In this document: in pieces, positions 56,701-64,000 of the stretch
How positions within the stretch are numbered: position 1 is the stretch's first letter
Layout of the letters: each line of letters begins with the position of its first letter
NCBI GenBank assembly: GCA_947247005.1
Contig: OX365955.1
Location: 39,473,822 to 39,537,821 of the forward strand
Direction: 5' to 3'
Source of the DNA: Spisula solida
Taxonomy: Eukaryota; Mollusca; Bivalvia; Venerida; Mactridae
DNA length: 64,000 bases
Notes under the pieces: generated by a model
Seen by the model: the letters and a program-made list of their open reading frames with translations, nothing else
Told to the model about the DNA's origin: nothing
The model's database searches: none
Made by a program: the position numbers and the translations under genes

Positions 56701-59037
56701 TATTTGTTAAGAAGCAACACTATTTAAATCTATATACTGTAGAGTGATATAGAGTCCATTGCTTTTTTAGAACTATACAGTACGAATCTGAATAGACACC
56801 AAATATATACAAACATCAAGTTTATTCATGAGCCTATACACTTAGAACGTATTCAAATATGTATAGCAAAAATCAAGAACAATTTAAAGCTGTATAGATA
56901 CCATTTTAACTGTCCAGATACCTGTAAAAGCAGATGCGTTCAAATATGTATAGACACATCCCTCAATTGGGAGAACGGCTGAAATCTATATCTAAGATAA
57001 AATAGACATCGAAAGACCGAACGTAAATCGGAACGTATCTGACGATTTTCGGCAGTTCAAATCTGTATAGACACAAGGTTCAAATCTGTATAGACTTTCG
57101 CCTTTTCGGATATCTGGACGCCCTTTCTCGGTGTTGGCCGCACACAAACAAAAGGGTGGCTTCACGTCTGGTTTATAGAAAGCGGCCCTCGAAAATAGGT
57201 AACTTAACTTAACGCCCTACTACACGATATCGTAATAAACAAAGTTCGTCATTTGTACTTAGTTATTGCACATTGTACATTATCATTTTTTCTTCCACAA
57301 AGCATACATCCCTGGCTTAGAATTAGTCTTACGACCTTATAAGACTCATGCATATTTGAAATGTTGACCAAACTGAAGTTTAAAAAGCTTGTTTTTCCAT
57401 AAGTAAAGAGTAGTTTTCAGACAGTTGTTTCTTGTTTTCTCAAAATATTGATTTTATACTTACGACCTTCATATTCTAAGCCAGCGACATGTGGAGAACA
57501 TGGATGGCCGTTGTGTCACTGACGAAAAAAGCTGTCCGGACTAGTTAGTATCCTAACAGTAGCGGGTCGCTCGGGGGACATGCGTGGACGGTAGACAATT
57601 GAAACACACGCCTCATACTCACATTTCCACAATTGTTTTGTGTACCGGCTGGTGTGCTGAAGGTACCAACAGTTACCGAACTAGAGAGGCCTGTTCTCGG
57701 TTCACAAAGGAAACCTTTGAATTGTTCGCCGTATGGCGCACCAATCAATTCGACTGTAAAAAGGAAGATTTTAAGGAAAATAGTACATTAAAAACTTTCA
57801 TTTTGTTTGGTCTAATGTCACAATAAATGATTCCCTATATTATCTGCCCGCCTACCCCTCATTCCACATGTCACCTAATATGTTTAATATCACTAGTATA
57901 CATTTGTATACTATACATGCACGGACAATTATAAGACATACGGCAACGCCTAGCCACCTACGCAAGAGACAGCCACAGAGCGTACCATACGTAAGCATTA
58001 AAAAGAATATTTCAAGAAATTATATACACACATGTACTGTCTTTCACAATTAGCAATGGATCAGGTTGACACACTGCATGGTTTAGTGTAGTGTGGAGGC
58101 TTTAAAACTAAACAAGAGGGCCGCGATGGCCCTAAATCGCTCACCTGAGTACCATGTCTACCTATGTAAACATGTACAAGCCCCGCCCCTGGCAGCCAAA
58201 CAAATCAACAAAGAAAATAGGAATTTCAGGAGGGTCAGGCAAAGAACATTCCAGTGGAATTATATTGAAATCAGTCCAGCCGTTTCTCAGAAGAAGATTT
58301 TCAAAGTTTTCTATATAGCCATATAATGGAAATTCGCCCCGCCCCTTGTGGCTATGTTTTTTAGCAATCAACATAAAACTAGGAATTTGGTATAGGGTCA
58401 GCCAAGGAGCATGTCTGAGAAATTATATTCAAATCGGGCAAGCAGTTTCTGAGAAGAAGATGTTTGAAGTTTTCTATATAGCCATCAGTTGAAATACGCC
58501 CCTGGCGGCCATGTTTTTTAAGCAACCAACATTAAAACTAGGAATTTGGTAGATGGTCAGTCAAGGAACATGCATGAGAAATTATATTCAAATTGGGCAA
58601 CATTTCTGAGAGGAAGATTTTCAAAGTTTTCTATATAGTCATATAGGGGAAATTAGCCACGCCCCTGGCGGCCATGTTTTTCCACATCAAGTTCACCATT
58701 TGATAATACATCAGCATTCATATCGAGCTTACTGACCACTCTGATTACCTCGGCCTTTATGCATTACAGTATATTAACCGGAGACAAACGGAAATGACCG
58801 AACTTTCATTATTGCTTACTCACCAGTAACTGGGGTGTTTGGTCCACAATAAAAAGAAGGCGTCACGTTGATATCGTACGGCGGAGCATCGGTTTGCTTA
58901 GAAAACCCAGCGTCTATGTGGCCTTGAGGTTTCATGGGTAGACATGCTTCCGCTGGAGCACCGTTCATTTTACCCCACGCTAAACCTATGCATACACTCA
59001 TTACCAAACCAGTAAACACACGTGAGATCCACACCAT
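38727..59037 (-). CDS. Reeler-domain protein with five EB/EGF-like modules and GPI-like tail (10 coding exons)
   Basis: Coding exons in transcript order: 59037-58824, 57753-57623, 54396-54305, 51019-50928, 47913-47779, 45482-45357, 44197-44060, 42714-42562, 40755-40582, 38794-38727. All junctions use GT/AG, the phases join and the product is 440 residues. Layout: signal peptide (1-22), Reeler domain (about 25-165), five six-cysteine modules (about 178-418), then a hydrophobic tail ending at TGA 38727. The N-terminus predicts secretion. The tail (N-A-A, then about 19 hydrophobic residues with nothing after) resembles a GPI-attachment signal, so the protein is probably at the cell surface. Reeler domains occur in reelin, ferric-chelate reductase-like and insect immune proteins; EB modules are extracellular. 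The function is unknown; adhesion or immune recognition is a guess. No gene name recognised. Confidence 0.85.
39280..39770. repeat. Dispersed repeat with three 150-bp internal units
   Basis: Three tandem units each contain TTTGACCTTTGACCTCCA, ATGACACTCCGCCTCATGG and ACAAAGTTATGGTCCGGACA, ending with GGACGCACGCACGCC. Confidence 0.85.
39795..40475. repeat. 22-24-bp minisatellite (GAAACAATCGTCCACAACAC)
   Basis: About 29 units; variants end ACAT, ACGTG or ATATG. Open frames up to 273 codons arise here and are repeat artefacts. A decayed extension runs through 40805-41270. Confidence 0.93.
40582..40755 (-). CDS. Reeler-EB protein exon 9 (TP-rich linker and EB module 5)
   Basis: A Thr/Pro linker (QTPTTQVPTPTTQVPTT, two near-identical copies of a five-codon unit) precedes CSTNEECDQAI and ends TDTYCSKK. 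The linker is a likely O-glycosylated stalk. Donor AAGA|GTAAGT; phase 1-1. Confidence 0.83.
40805..41270. repeat. Decayed minisatellite (CAACAACATGAAACAAGCGTCC)
   Basis: Irregular copies of the 39795-40475 unit on the other side of the EB module 5 exon, so the array appears to flank the exon. Confidence 0.65.
41287..41818. repeat. About 137-bp tandem repeat, four copies
   Basis: Units share GAATAACAGTTACAATAAGG, AGACCAATCGA and CGAAACATGCAACTCG. Confidence 0.92.
42000..42290 (+). mobile_element. tRNA-derived SINE
   Basis: The head has A-box-like TAACCTATTGGTTGAGCG (42008-42025) and a perfect B box GGTTCGATCCC (42051-42061). The body ACCAAAGACGAAATAAAA leads to a GGCGATGGATAACA(T/C)CAGG motif present twice. 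Confidence 0.7.
42562..42714 (-). CDS. Reeler-EB protein exon 8 (EB module 4)
   Basis: This exon encodes LPTTCSADQDCNSVVSRSVC, then YCECPSNLVLRNSTDKEC. The middle loop is longer (C-x8-C-x-C). Acceptor TTGAAG, donor AACAG|GTAATA; phase 1-1. Confidence 0.8.
42898..43497 (-). repeat. 33-bp minisatellite, block 1 (Reeler-EB gene)
   Basis: About 18 units of GACTTATTGTCATTGTACCT plus GAAAGGTCTTTGT. The minus strand reads ATAAGTCACAAAGACCTTTC, similar to the donor of the EB module 3 exon. Confidence 0.94.
43500..43710. mobile_element. 211-bp MITE splitting the 33-bp minisatellite
   Basis: The ends TAACTCCAACGCGATAAATT and AATTTATCGCGTTCGAGTTA are inverted with one mismatch. TA flanks both sides (43498-43499, 43711-43712), consistent with a Tc1/mariner-like target. 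Confidence 0.85.
43711..44058 (-). repeat. 33-bp minisatellite, block 2, abutting the EB module 3 donor
   Basis: About ten units that become more diverged toward the exon. The last, ACATGAAAGGACTTGGTGAC then TTAC, includes the real donor of the exon ending at 44060. Confidence 0.88.
44060..44197 (-). CDS. Reeler-EB protein exon 7 (EB module 3)
   Basis: This exon encodes LHDACGSDNECRFANHSVCI then CQCPRVGFIEIGNATHKNC; six cysteines, phase 1-1. Its donor CCAA|GTAAGTCACC and the following intron bases resemble the unit of the adjacent 33-bp minisatellite. Confidence 0.82.
44740..44802. mobile_element. pogo/Tigger-like terminal remnant
   Basis: GCTCGAATAATCGCTGCTCG and ATTATCGAGGTTTTACTGTA, nearly identical to the 38150 end. 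Confidence 0.5.
45076..45343. repeat. Dispersed repeat, second copy of the 27481 family
   Basis: Near-identical to 27481-27905 but with one GTTGCCATAGCAACC unit and a longer GACGGACGG tail. It lies immediately downstream of the EB module 2 exon donor. Confidence 0.7.
45357..45482 (-). CDS. Reeler-EB protein exon 6 (EB module 2)
   Basis: This exon encodes LGDECSQTEDCQTIPDTVCE and CKCQSGFKYNTTSGPCYPK, with the six-cysteine pattern and CKC pair. Acceptor TTCACAG, donor AAGG|GTAGAT; phase 1-1. Confidence 0.8.
46256..46378. repeat. Imperfect inverted repeat
   Basis: CTTTCCATATTGAATTTATT at the left pairs with AATAAATT-like GATAAATTCAATGTGGAAAG at the right; AACGAGTT occurs in both arms. Possible decayed MITE. 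Confidence 0.5.
46518..47576. mobile_element. 1.06-kb inverted-repeat transposon (CAGGGGCGGATCC ends)
   Basis: CAGGGGCGGATCCAGGA at the left and TTGGATCCGCCTATG at the right, with subterminal TTAGGGGGGGCGTAC at both ends, flanked by ACTAG (46513-46517, 47577-47581). The GCGAGCGAAGCGAGCAAGAA motif recurs five times inside. No transposase frame; hAT-like by its ends. Confidence 0.82.
47779..47913 (-). CDS. Reeler-EB protein exon 5 (EB module 1)
   Basis: Six cysteines spaced C-x5-C-x8-C-x4-C-x-C-x13-C, beginning LPTSCTNDQEC and ending DTYCSNK. The module is close in sequence to module 5 (shared ATDTYCS/PTDTYCS end), suggesting recent duplication. Phase 1-1. Confidence 0.82.
48771..48802. repeat. 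Perfect 32-bp palindrome
   Basis: AATTCTATAGGGTATT followed directly by its exact reverse complement, with no spacer. ATTTAGCATT precedes it (48751) and ATTAGCATT follows. Confidence 0.97.
49593..50491. mobile_element. 899-bp element with TTAA target duplications
   Basis: The inverted ends GGATGTTGGA and TCCAGCATCC are flanked by TTAA (49589-49592, 50492-50495), as in piggyBac- or Kolobok-like elements. Only short frames inside. Confidence 0.72.
50653..50880. mobile_element. MITE, AAGCCTAGGTCCCACTGAG family
   Basis: Starts AAGCCTAGGTTCCACTGAG, ends GCTCAGTGGGACCTAGGCTT. It lies about 50 bp downstream of exon 4 of the Reeler-EB gene. Confidence 0.8.
50928..51019 (-). CDS. Reeler-EB protein exon 4 (Reeler end)
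   Basis: This exon encodes CTIVRNFTTFWIQESTYVEY and AGDSRCIDPG. (A/C)TIVxNFTTFW closes the Reeler domain. Donor GGTG|GTAAGT, phase 2 to 1, which sets the phase for the following modules. Confidence 0.84.
51275..51697 (-). mobile_element. tRNA-derived SINE, full length with head
   Basis: Read on the minus strand it starts with a tRNA-like head: A box TAGCTCAGTGGTAACGC (51689-51672) and B box GGTTCAATCCC (51646-51635). It runs through a conserved body to GGGCGCTATATAAATC. A head-less copy is at 59113-59457. Confidence 0.82.
52105..52186. repeat. Short direct duplication
   Basis: Two copies of a 41-bp unit starting ATATGATTTTGGCATACTAT. A run of 15-17 C lies further on, near 52350. Confidence 0.9.
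53397..54210. mobile_element. 0.8-kb inverted-repeat element (AGAGAGGTTGCG ends)
   Basis: AGAGAGGTTGCGATGCGAACG at the left is inverted at the right as CGCAACCTCTCT, and GTACACGT motifs occur near both ends. TA may be the target. Confidence 0.65.
54305..54396 (-). CDS. Reeler-EB protein exon 3 (Reeler)
   Basis: This exon encodes TAAITHTNNIEKKSVEFTWT and PGSTKETVYI. AxTHTN...K.SV.F.W.P matches the Reeler domain's central strands. Acceptor GTTTAG, donor ATCGT|GTATGT; phase 0 to 2. Confidence 0.85.
55121..55200 (+). repeat. Degenerate tRNA-like SINE head
   Basis: GTGGCGAGTAGTGGTGCGCGC (A-box-like region) and CCCGGTTTCTATCCCC (mutated B box). It lies just before the VYTDL-type array. Confidence 0.3.
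55290..57110. repeat. GTGTCTATACAGATTTGG array with inverted segments
   Basis: Units of 17-25 bp (GTGTCTATACAGATTTGGTG and variants) run on the plus strand from about 55780 to 56580. CAAATCTGTATAGAC, the opposite orientation, appears at 55455-55600 and 57058-57095. Open frames reading VYTDL/FGVYTDL are artefacts. The region from 56600 to 57050 holds decayed copies. Confidence 0.9.
57312..57490. mobile_element. MITE with CTGGCTTAGAAT ends
   Basis: CTGGCTTAGAATTAG...ATTCTAAGCCAGCG; the interior is the reverse complement of the 16467 copy's. It lies in intron 2 of the Reeler-EB gene, downstream of exon 2. Confidence 0.7.
57623..57753 (-). CDS. Reeler-EB protein exon 2 (Reeler core)
   Basis: This exon encodes ELIGAPYGEQFKGFLCEPRT and VGTFSTPAGTQNNCGN. 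The FKGFL and GTF motifs are classic for Reeler domains. Acceptor TTACAG, donor AAT|GTGAGT, phase 1 to 0. Confidence 0.87.
58112..58690. repeat. Dispersed repeat with about 150-bp internal units
   Basis: It starts AACAAGAGGGCCGCGATGGC then CCTAAATCGCTCACCTGAG, followed by three or four units with GGCGGCCATGTTTTT, AACTAGGAATTTGGT and TTTTCTATATAGCCAT. This start is familiar from bivalve genomes. Confidence 0.75.
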
Positions 59038-59038
59038 C
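58824..59038 (-). CDS. Reeler-EB protein exon 1 (signal peptide, Reeler start)
   Basis: The ATG at 59037 follows a TTTTCAG acceptor by one base, so a non-coding exon lies upstream. The exon encodes MVWISRVFTGLVMSVCIGLA (signal peptide), then NGAPAEACLPMKPQGH and PPYDINVTPSFYCGP. GAP..aC..M.P.GH...PPY is the Reeler N-terminal signature. Phase 0 to 1. Confidence 0.85.
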
Positions 59039-59112
59039 CTGAAAATCATCAATTTATTATAATTAGCAACTGACTGCAAAACGGTGACCTTTAAATAATA
59101 AAAAAATACATA

Positions 59113-59457
59113 TACCAGATTTATATAGCGCCCTTTTCATGCGAACGCACGTTCAAAGGCACTAAGTCTTTACATAAGTGTGTTGCAGCCACAAGGGCGC
59201 AGGTGCATCCTCTACCAGTGCAGATACAGAATGATCTGGCCAGAGGGACAGACTGAGAGAAAGCCCCTGAAGGGACAGAAAGACATGTCCGGCGCTGCAG
59301 AAGTGCGCCTAGCTCTTATTTCGAATAAACAGTCTGGTTCTTTAATGTGCCCGGTGTTTAGCACCGATACACAGCTTCCTGGCACTTCCAGATATTTTGC
59401 AGACCACACGGCCAGATACAGCGGGAAATATTTCAGAAATGTCAAGTTCCGAAGGGT
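59113..59457 (-). mobile_element. SINE copy lacking the tRNA head
   Basis: About 90 percent similar by eye to 51275-51640 (CAGCTTCCTGGCACTTCCAG, CATGTCCGGCGCTGCAGA). It is truncated before the tRNA-like part, a typical 5' truncation. Confidence 0.82.
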
Positions 59458-59530
59458 CGACTCTATAAGATAAGATTAATTTTGAGTCGGAAGACAAACA
59501 AACAAATGAAGTATAGCAACACAACTAGTA

Positions 59531-59702
59531 TAATAAACAAGATATCTTTGTAAAACATGTATGCCATGCTGCAGCCAAATAGTCGTTAATGTTAAAGGTC
59601 ACAGCGACCTTGACATTTAACCTACTGACCTCAAAATCAATATGGGTCATCTACAGTTGGTGACCAACTTCCATGTAAAGTTATTGAACGGAAGCCATTT
59701 GG
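59531..59702 (+). repeat. Dispersed SINE-like repeat ending in a microsatellite
   Basis: Third copy of the ACAAGAGATGTTTGTAAAAC-type family (here AACAAGATATCTTTGTAAAAC). Its ACGG tail has expanded into the adjoining microsatellite. Confidence 0.7.
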
Positions 59703-59970
59703 TCTACCGACAGACGGACGGACGGACGGACGGACGGACGGACGGACGGACGGACGGACGGACGGACGGACGGACGGCCGGCCGGCCGGCCCGACCCGAC
59801 CCGACCCGACCCGACCCGACCCGACCCGACCCGACCCGACCCGACCCGACCCGACCCGACCCGACCCGACCCGACCCGACCCGACCCGACCCGACCCGAC
59901 CCGACCCGACCCGACCCGACCCGACCCGACCCGACCCGACCCGACCCGACCCGACCCGACCCGACCCGAC
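59703..59970. repeat. Compound microsatellite (GACG)n-(GCCG)n-(CCGAC)n
   Basis: GACGGACGG over about 70 bp passes through GGCCGGCC into about 36 uninterrupted CCGAC units. The 135-codon frame over it is an artefact. Confidence 0.97.
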
Positions 59971-60169
59971 GATATTTAACTTTATACGATATTCTTCACT
60001 TACAACTCCCGCACATGGCTCAAAGCTGATAAAACCTGATTGTATTTAACATTTCATGTATAACTGTTACATGAAACTGGACGGGGTTTATTCACAGGTG
60101 TACTGTTTTATCAAAGCATTGACGGAAAGCGTCAAATTACGTTCGTTGTTGGGTGTTAACTATTTTTAT

Positions 60170-60640
60170 ATGCCATTGGACTTAGGCCAGAGTTCTTTGA
60201 TTTTTCGTTACTCGAACCCTCCTGTCCTATTCTTTGCCATTTAAAAAAAATTGGAAATCTTAAATTGTACAAATGTACAATTTTTTTATATAAAATATTT
60301 TGATGGTCGTGTTACTATACACATTGTTTTATTATGCATTTCAATATTTTACTAATGATAAGTAGTCATAGTGCTCTCATTTACCACTATGCCATAGGTA
60401 TCATTGAAAAAATATCTAACTGAAATTTATCTTTATTCTTTATCAATGATACAGATACATGTGTACTGTATTTGTTATAAGATAAATTTGCTGTTAGAAC
60501 TAACATTTGTTGCTTCAATAATAGACCGTCATTGACTACAATCCACAATCAACTACATTTCGGGAGTTTTTATTTTTTCCCCTCCTCTTTTCTCAAAAAT
60601 GTCCGAGTAACAAAACATTAAAAAAACTCTGGCCTTACGT
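60170..60640. mobile_element. Inverted-repeat element (AGGCCAGAGTT ends)
   Basis: TTAGGCCAGAGTTCTTTGAT then CGTTACTCG at the left; GAGTAACAAAAC and AACTCTGGCCTTA inverted at the right. Confidence 0.65.
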
Positions 60641-61179
60641 TTCAAAAAACATTAGTGTTGACAAGTTGGAATAAGTGGGGAAACGGCGAGGTTGGGTTGT
60701 TACAATGTAATGCCGCTGTAGGGCCGCTGCTGAAAGGAAATCTCTCTGGTTACGGCTCAAAAGAGAGGGGAGTTACTCCCGAGTTAGACAACCACAGACA
60801 TGTATATAGTAACTGATCATCACTACGAACCTGCAGTCCCAGGGAAGATCACCATATTCATAAGCAAAGTGCCCACCGTAAGACAATTGGATAAACAATA
60901 AAAACCTGACATTCACCATTAGCTAGCTGGTGGGCACATTTGCATATAAATACCTCTGCATACAAACTTGATCTCTCCCATAGTTTCCTTATCTAAGGAT
61001 CGGAAGTCACGCAAAACACTTGTAGACGGGCGGTTCCTGACCAGGGTTGTCACTGGCTCTTATATTGAACAAATGCAACGACGTCACGACCAATGATTTT
61101 AACATATAAAAAATTAATTATGCAAATTGCATTAACATTTAAACATAGGCACATGATTTCATGAGTGTACCCTGTAGTT

Positions 61180-61890
61180 TAAAATTATCTGAGAGTACCC
61201 TATATAGGGTACACTCAGATAATTTGAAACAATGTGCCTATATAGGGCACACTCATATAATTTGAAACAATGTGCCTATATAGGGTACACACAGATAATA
61301 TGTAACAATGTGCCTATATAGGGTACATACAGATAATTTGAAACCATATGCCTATATAGGGTACATACAGATAATTTGAAACCATGTGCCTATATAGGGT
61401 ACATACAGATAATTTGAAACCATATGCCTATATAGGGTACACTCAGATAATTTGAAACCATGTCCCTTACATAGAGTACACTCAGATAATTTGAAACCAT
61501 GTGCCTATATAGGGTACACACAGATAATATGAAACCATGTGCTTATATGGTGTACATACAGATAATTTGAAACCATGTGCACAGATAATTTGAAACCATG
61601 TGCCTATATAGGGTACACACAGATAATTTGAAACCATGTGCCTATATAGGGTACACACAGATAATTTGAAACCATGTGCCTATATAGGGTACACACAGAT
61701 AATTTGAAACCATGTGCCTATATAGGGTACACACAGATAATTTGAAACCATGTGCGCAGATAATTTGAAACCATGTGTCTATATAGGGTACACACATATA
61801 ATTTGAAACCATGTGCACAGATAATTTGAAACCATGTGCACAGATAATATGAAATCATGTGCCTATATAGGGTACACTCAGATAATTTGA
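61180..61890. repeat. 38-bp satellite derived from a MITE end
   Basis: About 19 units of GTGCCTATATAGGGTACACA plus CAGATAATTTGAAACCAT, some truncated. The unit matches the terminal sequence of the 35222-35498 element (ACGTGGTTTCAAATTATCTG ... GTGTACCCTATGTG). Isolated pieces occur at 61145, 62485 and 62880. Confidence 0.93.
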
Positions 61891-62299
61891 AATTGAAAAC
61901 ACGTGTATATCAACAATGTTGAGTACATTTCACCAAAATACTACATTAGTCGTTTAATCAAAATATGACGAATACGTTAAAAGCGTCGACTCAGGGTAAC
62001 TATGGTATCACAGTTGACATCAGACACTACCGTACTCCGGATGACATACTAATAACACTTGCGAAAATCTAGAACATCTAGTATAGGCTTAATGCACTCA
62101 GCCTTGAAAGGCAAAAGTTCAAAATAAAAACGAAAATTGTTCAAAATACTAAATAGCGTTTCGTAATTACTGACGCGTGATTCGACAATAATGACTAGTT
62201 TCATTTACCATCGTTCGAAAGTTTTTAATTATGTATGTATAAAGTACTGTAAACTGTAGATGGTTGTAAGCCTTGTATCGGTTCCTAACTTGCAGCCAT

Positions 62300-62490
62300 T
62301 AAGTCATTTATTGTAAAATGTAACCTAATGTAACCTAAACTTGACCTCAAAATAAATTCGATGCATCTAGATGGTGGGGCCAGTCTACCTACCAAGTTTG
62401 AAGAAAAACAAGTTTGAAAACGATACAAGCAATCGGACGAACGTCTTATGTAAAGCAATATACCCCCAATCAAAGGAGATAGATCATAGG
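62300..62490. repeat. Dispersed SINE-like repeat remnant
   Basis: ACCTCAAAATAAATTCGATG ... ACCAAGTTTGAAG ... GCAATATACCCCC resembles the ACAAGAGATG-type repeat family. The 123-codon minus frame over it is not supported as a gene. Confidence 0.5.
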
Positions 62491-62659
62491 CACATGGTTT
62501 CAAATGAGAGACATTAGTGGCGTATAAATTATCTCCCTTGTAAGATAAAGCCCGAGGTAGACCAATTAGCACAGCGGTCCTAACTAGTTTAAATCCTCGG
62601 ACTTTATCCTTGTTTCTCACAGAAATATCCCTGATTTTAGATATGGAATTTCTCACTTC

Positions 62660-64000
62660 TGTATTACCTTTTATGTTAAGGCCGTCAAAATTTATATACC
62701 ATGGTGTGTAAACAACATGTAGCCGAACTTTTTATTTAATCTGATAATTAATGTTGCAAATATTTCAGCTTAATTACTACCATGCACAACAAATAAAACA
62801 GGGATAAAAGCAGAGTAATCCGCATGATAGGACCTATGAGAGTAGTAAGGGGAGATAACTAACTAATATCTCCCATTATCTTAGTGTACCCTATGTATGT
62901 CAAATTATCATACACATGATCAAATGCAGTGTTGTCCTCGTGAATGGAATATAACTGCACAAATGCTAATTAATGGTATTTTTAACTATTATAGAAAGTA
63001 ATTGAAGCACACTGAATGCCCGCATGGGATGTGATCATACATCTTTTTTTTAAAGTATATCGAATTACATGCACACTTTGTGTTTCGGTAAGTTGAAACG
63101 AGCGGATGTGAAAAACAACACAAATCGTGTACAATCATACGATTATAGAATGACGTATACATTTCTTGATGATGCTGTGGCCAAACTTATACCAAAACAT
63201 ACTATACGAGGGATGATCATTATATAACGAGAAAATGCGTATAAGTTTGTTATGCTCCTCAAGTTCGAATTTACTTCAAATTTAGCTGAAAGTAATGACA
63301 TACATTAACAATGTTTGCCTCAATATATACGATTATGACAAATTGATGACGTAATCAGGGAAAATGTGACATAACGATGTTGCTAGGGGTTTCTTATTTA
63401 CCAGTTCAACCCCGCTCTTCTGCAAGCAACTGACAAAGAGCATAATCTGCTCAACCCGGGAATCAAACCATCATCGGCCGAGTAGTATAGGGCCCCACCA
63501 ACTGTGCTAGCATAGCCAGGCTGTTAGGTATAAAGGAACAAAAATGTAATGTCGGGTTCGTTTCCAGTGCAGTACTGCAGTTATTAAACAAGTTTCCATC
63601 GAAACAATGACACAAGCAACTGACAGTGCATTTATGCGGAATTATTCAACACGTATATAGCATTTGCTAGTAATGTTCTGTTTTCATAGTCGAGACTAAG
63701 TATATTCTAACAAAGGTATAGTCCAGAGAATTTTACATGACTCACTAACCCATATAACCGAGACGACCAGGGTCGGTATTTATAAAGCATCTTAAGTGAA
63801 AACTTAGAATTTTCTTAAAATCTCAAATTTTGCTTATGTGTATCAGCTAAACAGGAAAACTAATATTAACAATTATTTACATTGTTTAGAAGCATTATGT
63901 AAAGAGCTACAGTAATCATATAGAAACCATGAGTTATTTTTCGTTTCTTGTAAAATATGGTCAGCTCAATATTTTATCTTAAGTCAAAATATTTAAGTTT
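62660..64000. other. Window end, no gene recognised
   Basis: Apart from the SINE-like head I see no exon with acceptable splice sites and no recognisable protein domain in either strand here. Confidence 0.4.
63430..63525 (-). repeat. tRNA-like SINE head
   Basis: On the minus strand TAGCACAGTTGGTGGGGCC (A box, 63509-63491) and GGTTTGATTCCC (B box, 63468-63457) have tRNA spacing and a GGCTATGC start. It resembles a tRNA but was not folded into a convincing cloverleaf. Confidence 0.5.

Noticed and set aside
59642..60049. RTDGRTDG / DPTRPDP frame of 135 codons
   Set aside because: Simple translation of GACG and CCGAC microsatellites.
62285..62656. 123-codon minus-strand frame
   Set aside because: It overlies a dispersed repeat remnant and a tRNA-like fragment, with no domain or splice context.

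Overview
This is animal nuclear DNA. It is AT-rich, intron-dense and full of short inverted-repeat transposons and minisatellites, with no bacterial-type operons. The repeat families suggest a lophotrochozoan, most likely a bivalve mollusc; I inferred that from recall of similar repeats and did not test it. Examples are the 'guanine-poor' units with ACGG tails, the ACAAGAGGGCC-type repeat and tRNA-headed SINEs. Nearly all long open frames in the window are tandem-repeat artefacts. The real genes are split into small exons.

Gene 1 (about 29373 down to the window start, minus strand) is the transcription elongation factor SPT5 (SUPT5H). I could assemble 22 coding exons with GT/AG junctions and unbroken reading phase, giving about 1009 residues: acidic N-terminus, NGN domain, KOW domains and the TP-rich C-terminal repeats. 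The last roughly 55 residues lie beyond position 1.

Gene 2 (59038 down to 38727, minus strand) is a secreted or membrane-tethered protein of 440 residues in 10 coding exons. It has a signal peptide, a Reeler (reelin-type) domain over four exons, five six-cysteine EB/EGF-like modules with one exon each (all phase 1-1), and a hydrophobic C-terminal tail that looks like a GPI-anchor signal. I know no named gene with this exact architecture.

Between the genes (29.4-38.7 kb) lie transposon remnants, a segmental duplication and a retrotransposon fragment. Upstream of gene 2 (59.5-64 kb) is repeat DNA.

The most interesting structure is in SPT5. The 48-bp minisatellite filling the 6.1-kb intron after coding exon 13 is an amplification of that exon's own 5' splice site. 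Each of about 59 units repeats the last 19 exonic bases, the GTAAGT donor and a TAG acceptor-like end. The array was later split by a 2.5-kb inverted-repeat element that left a perfect 6-bp target duplication. A second minisatellite in gene 2 also abuts and resembles the donor of a coding exon, and it too is split by a transposon. Several short transposon families in the window share 6-bp target duplications.
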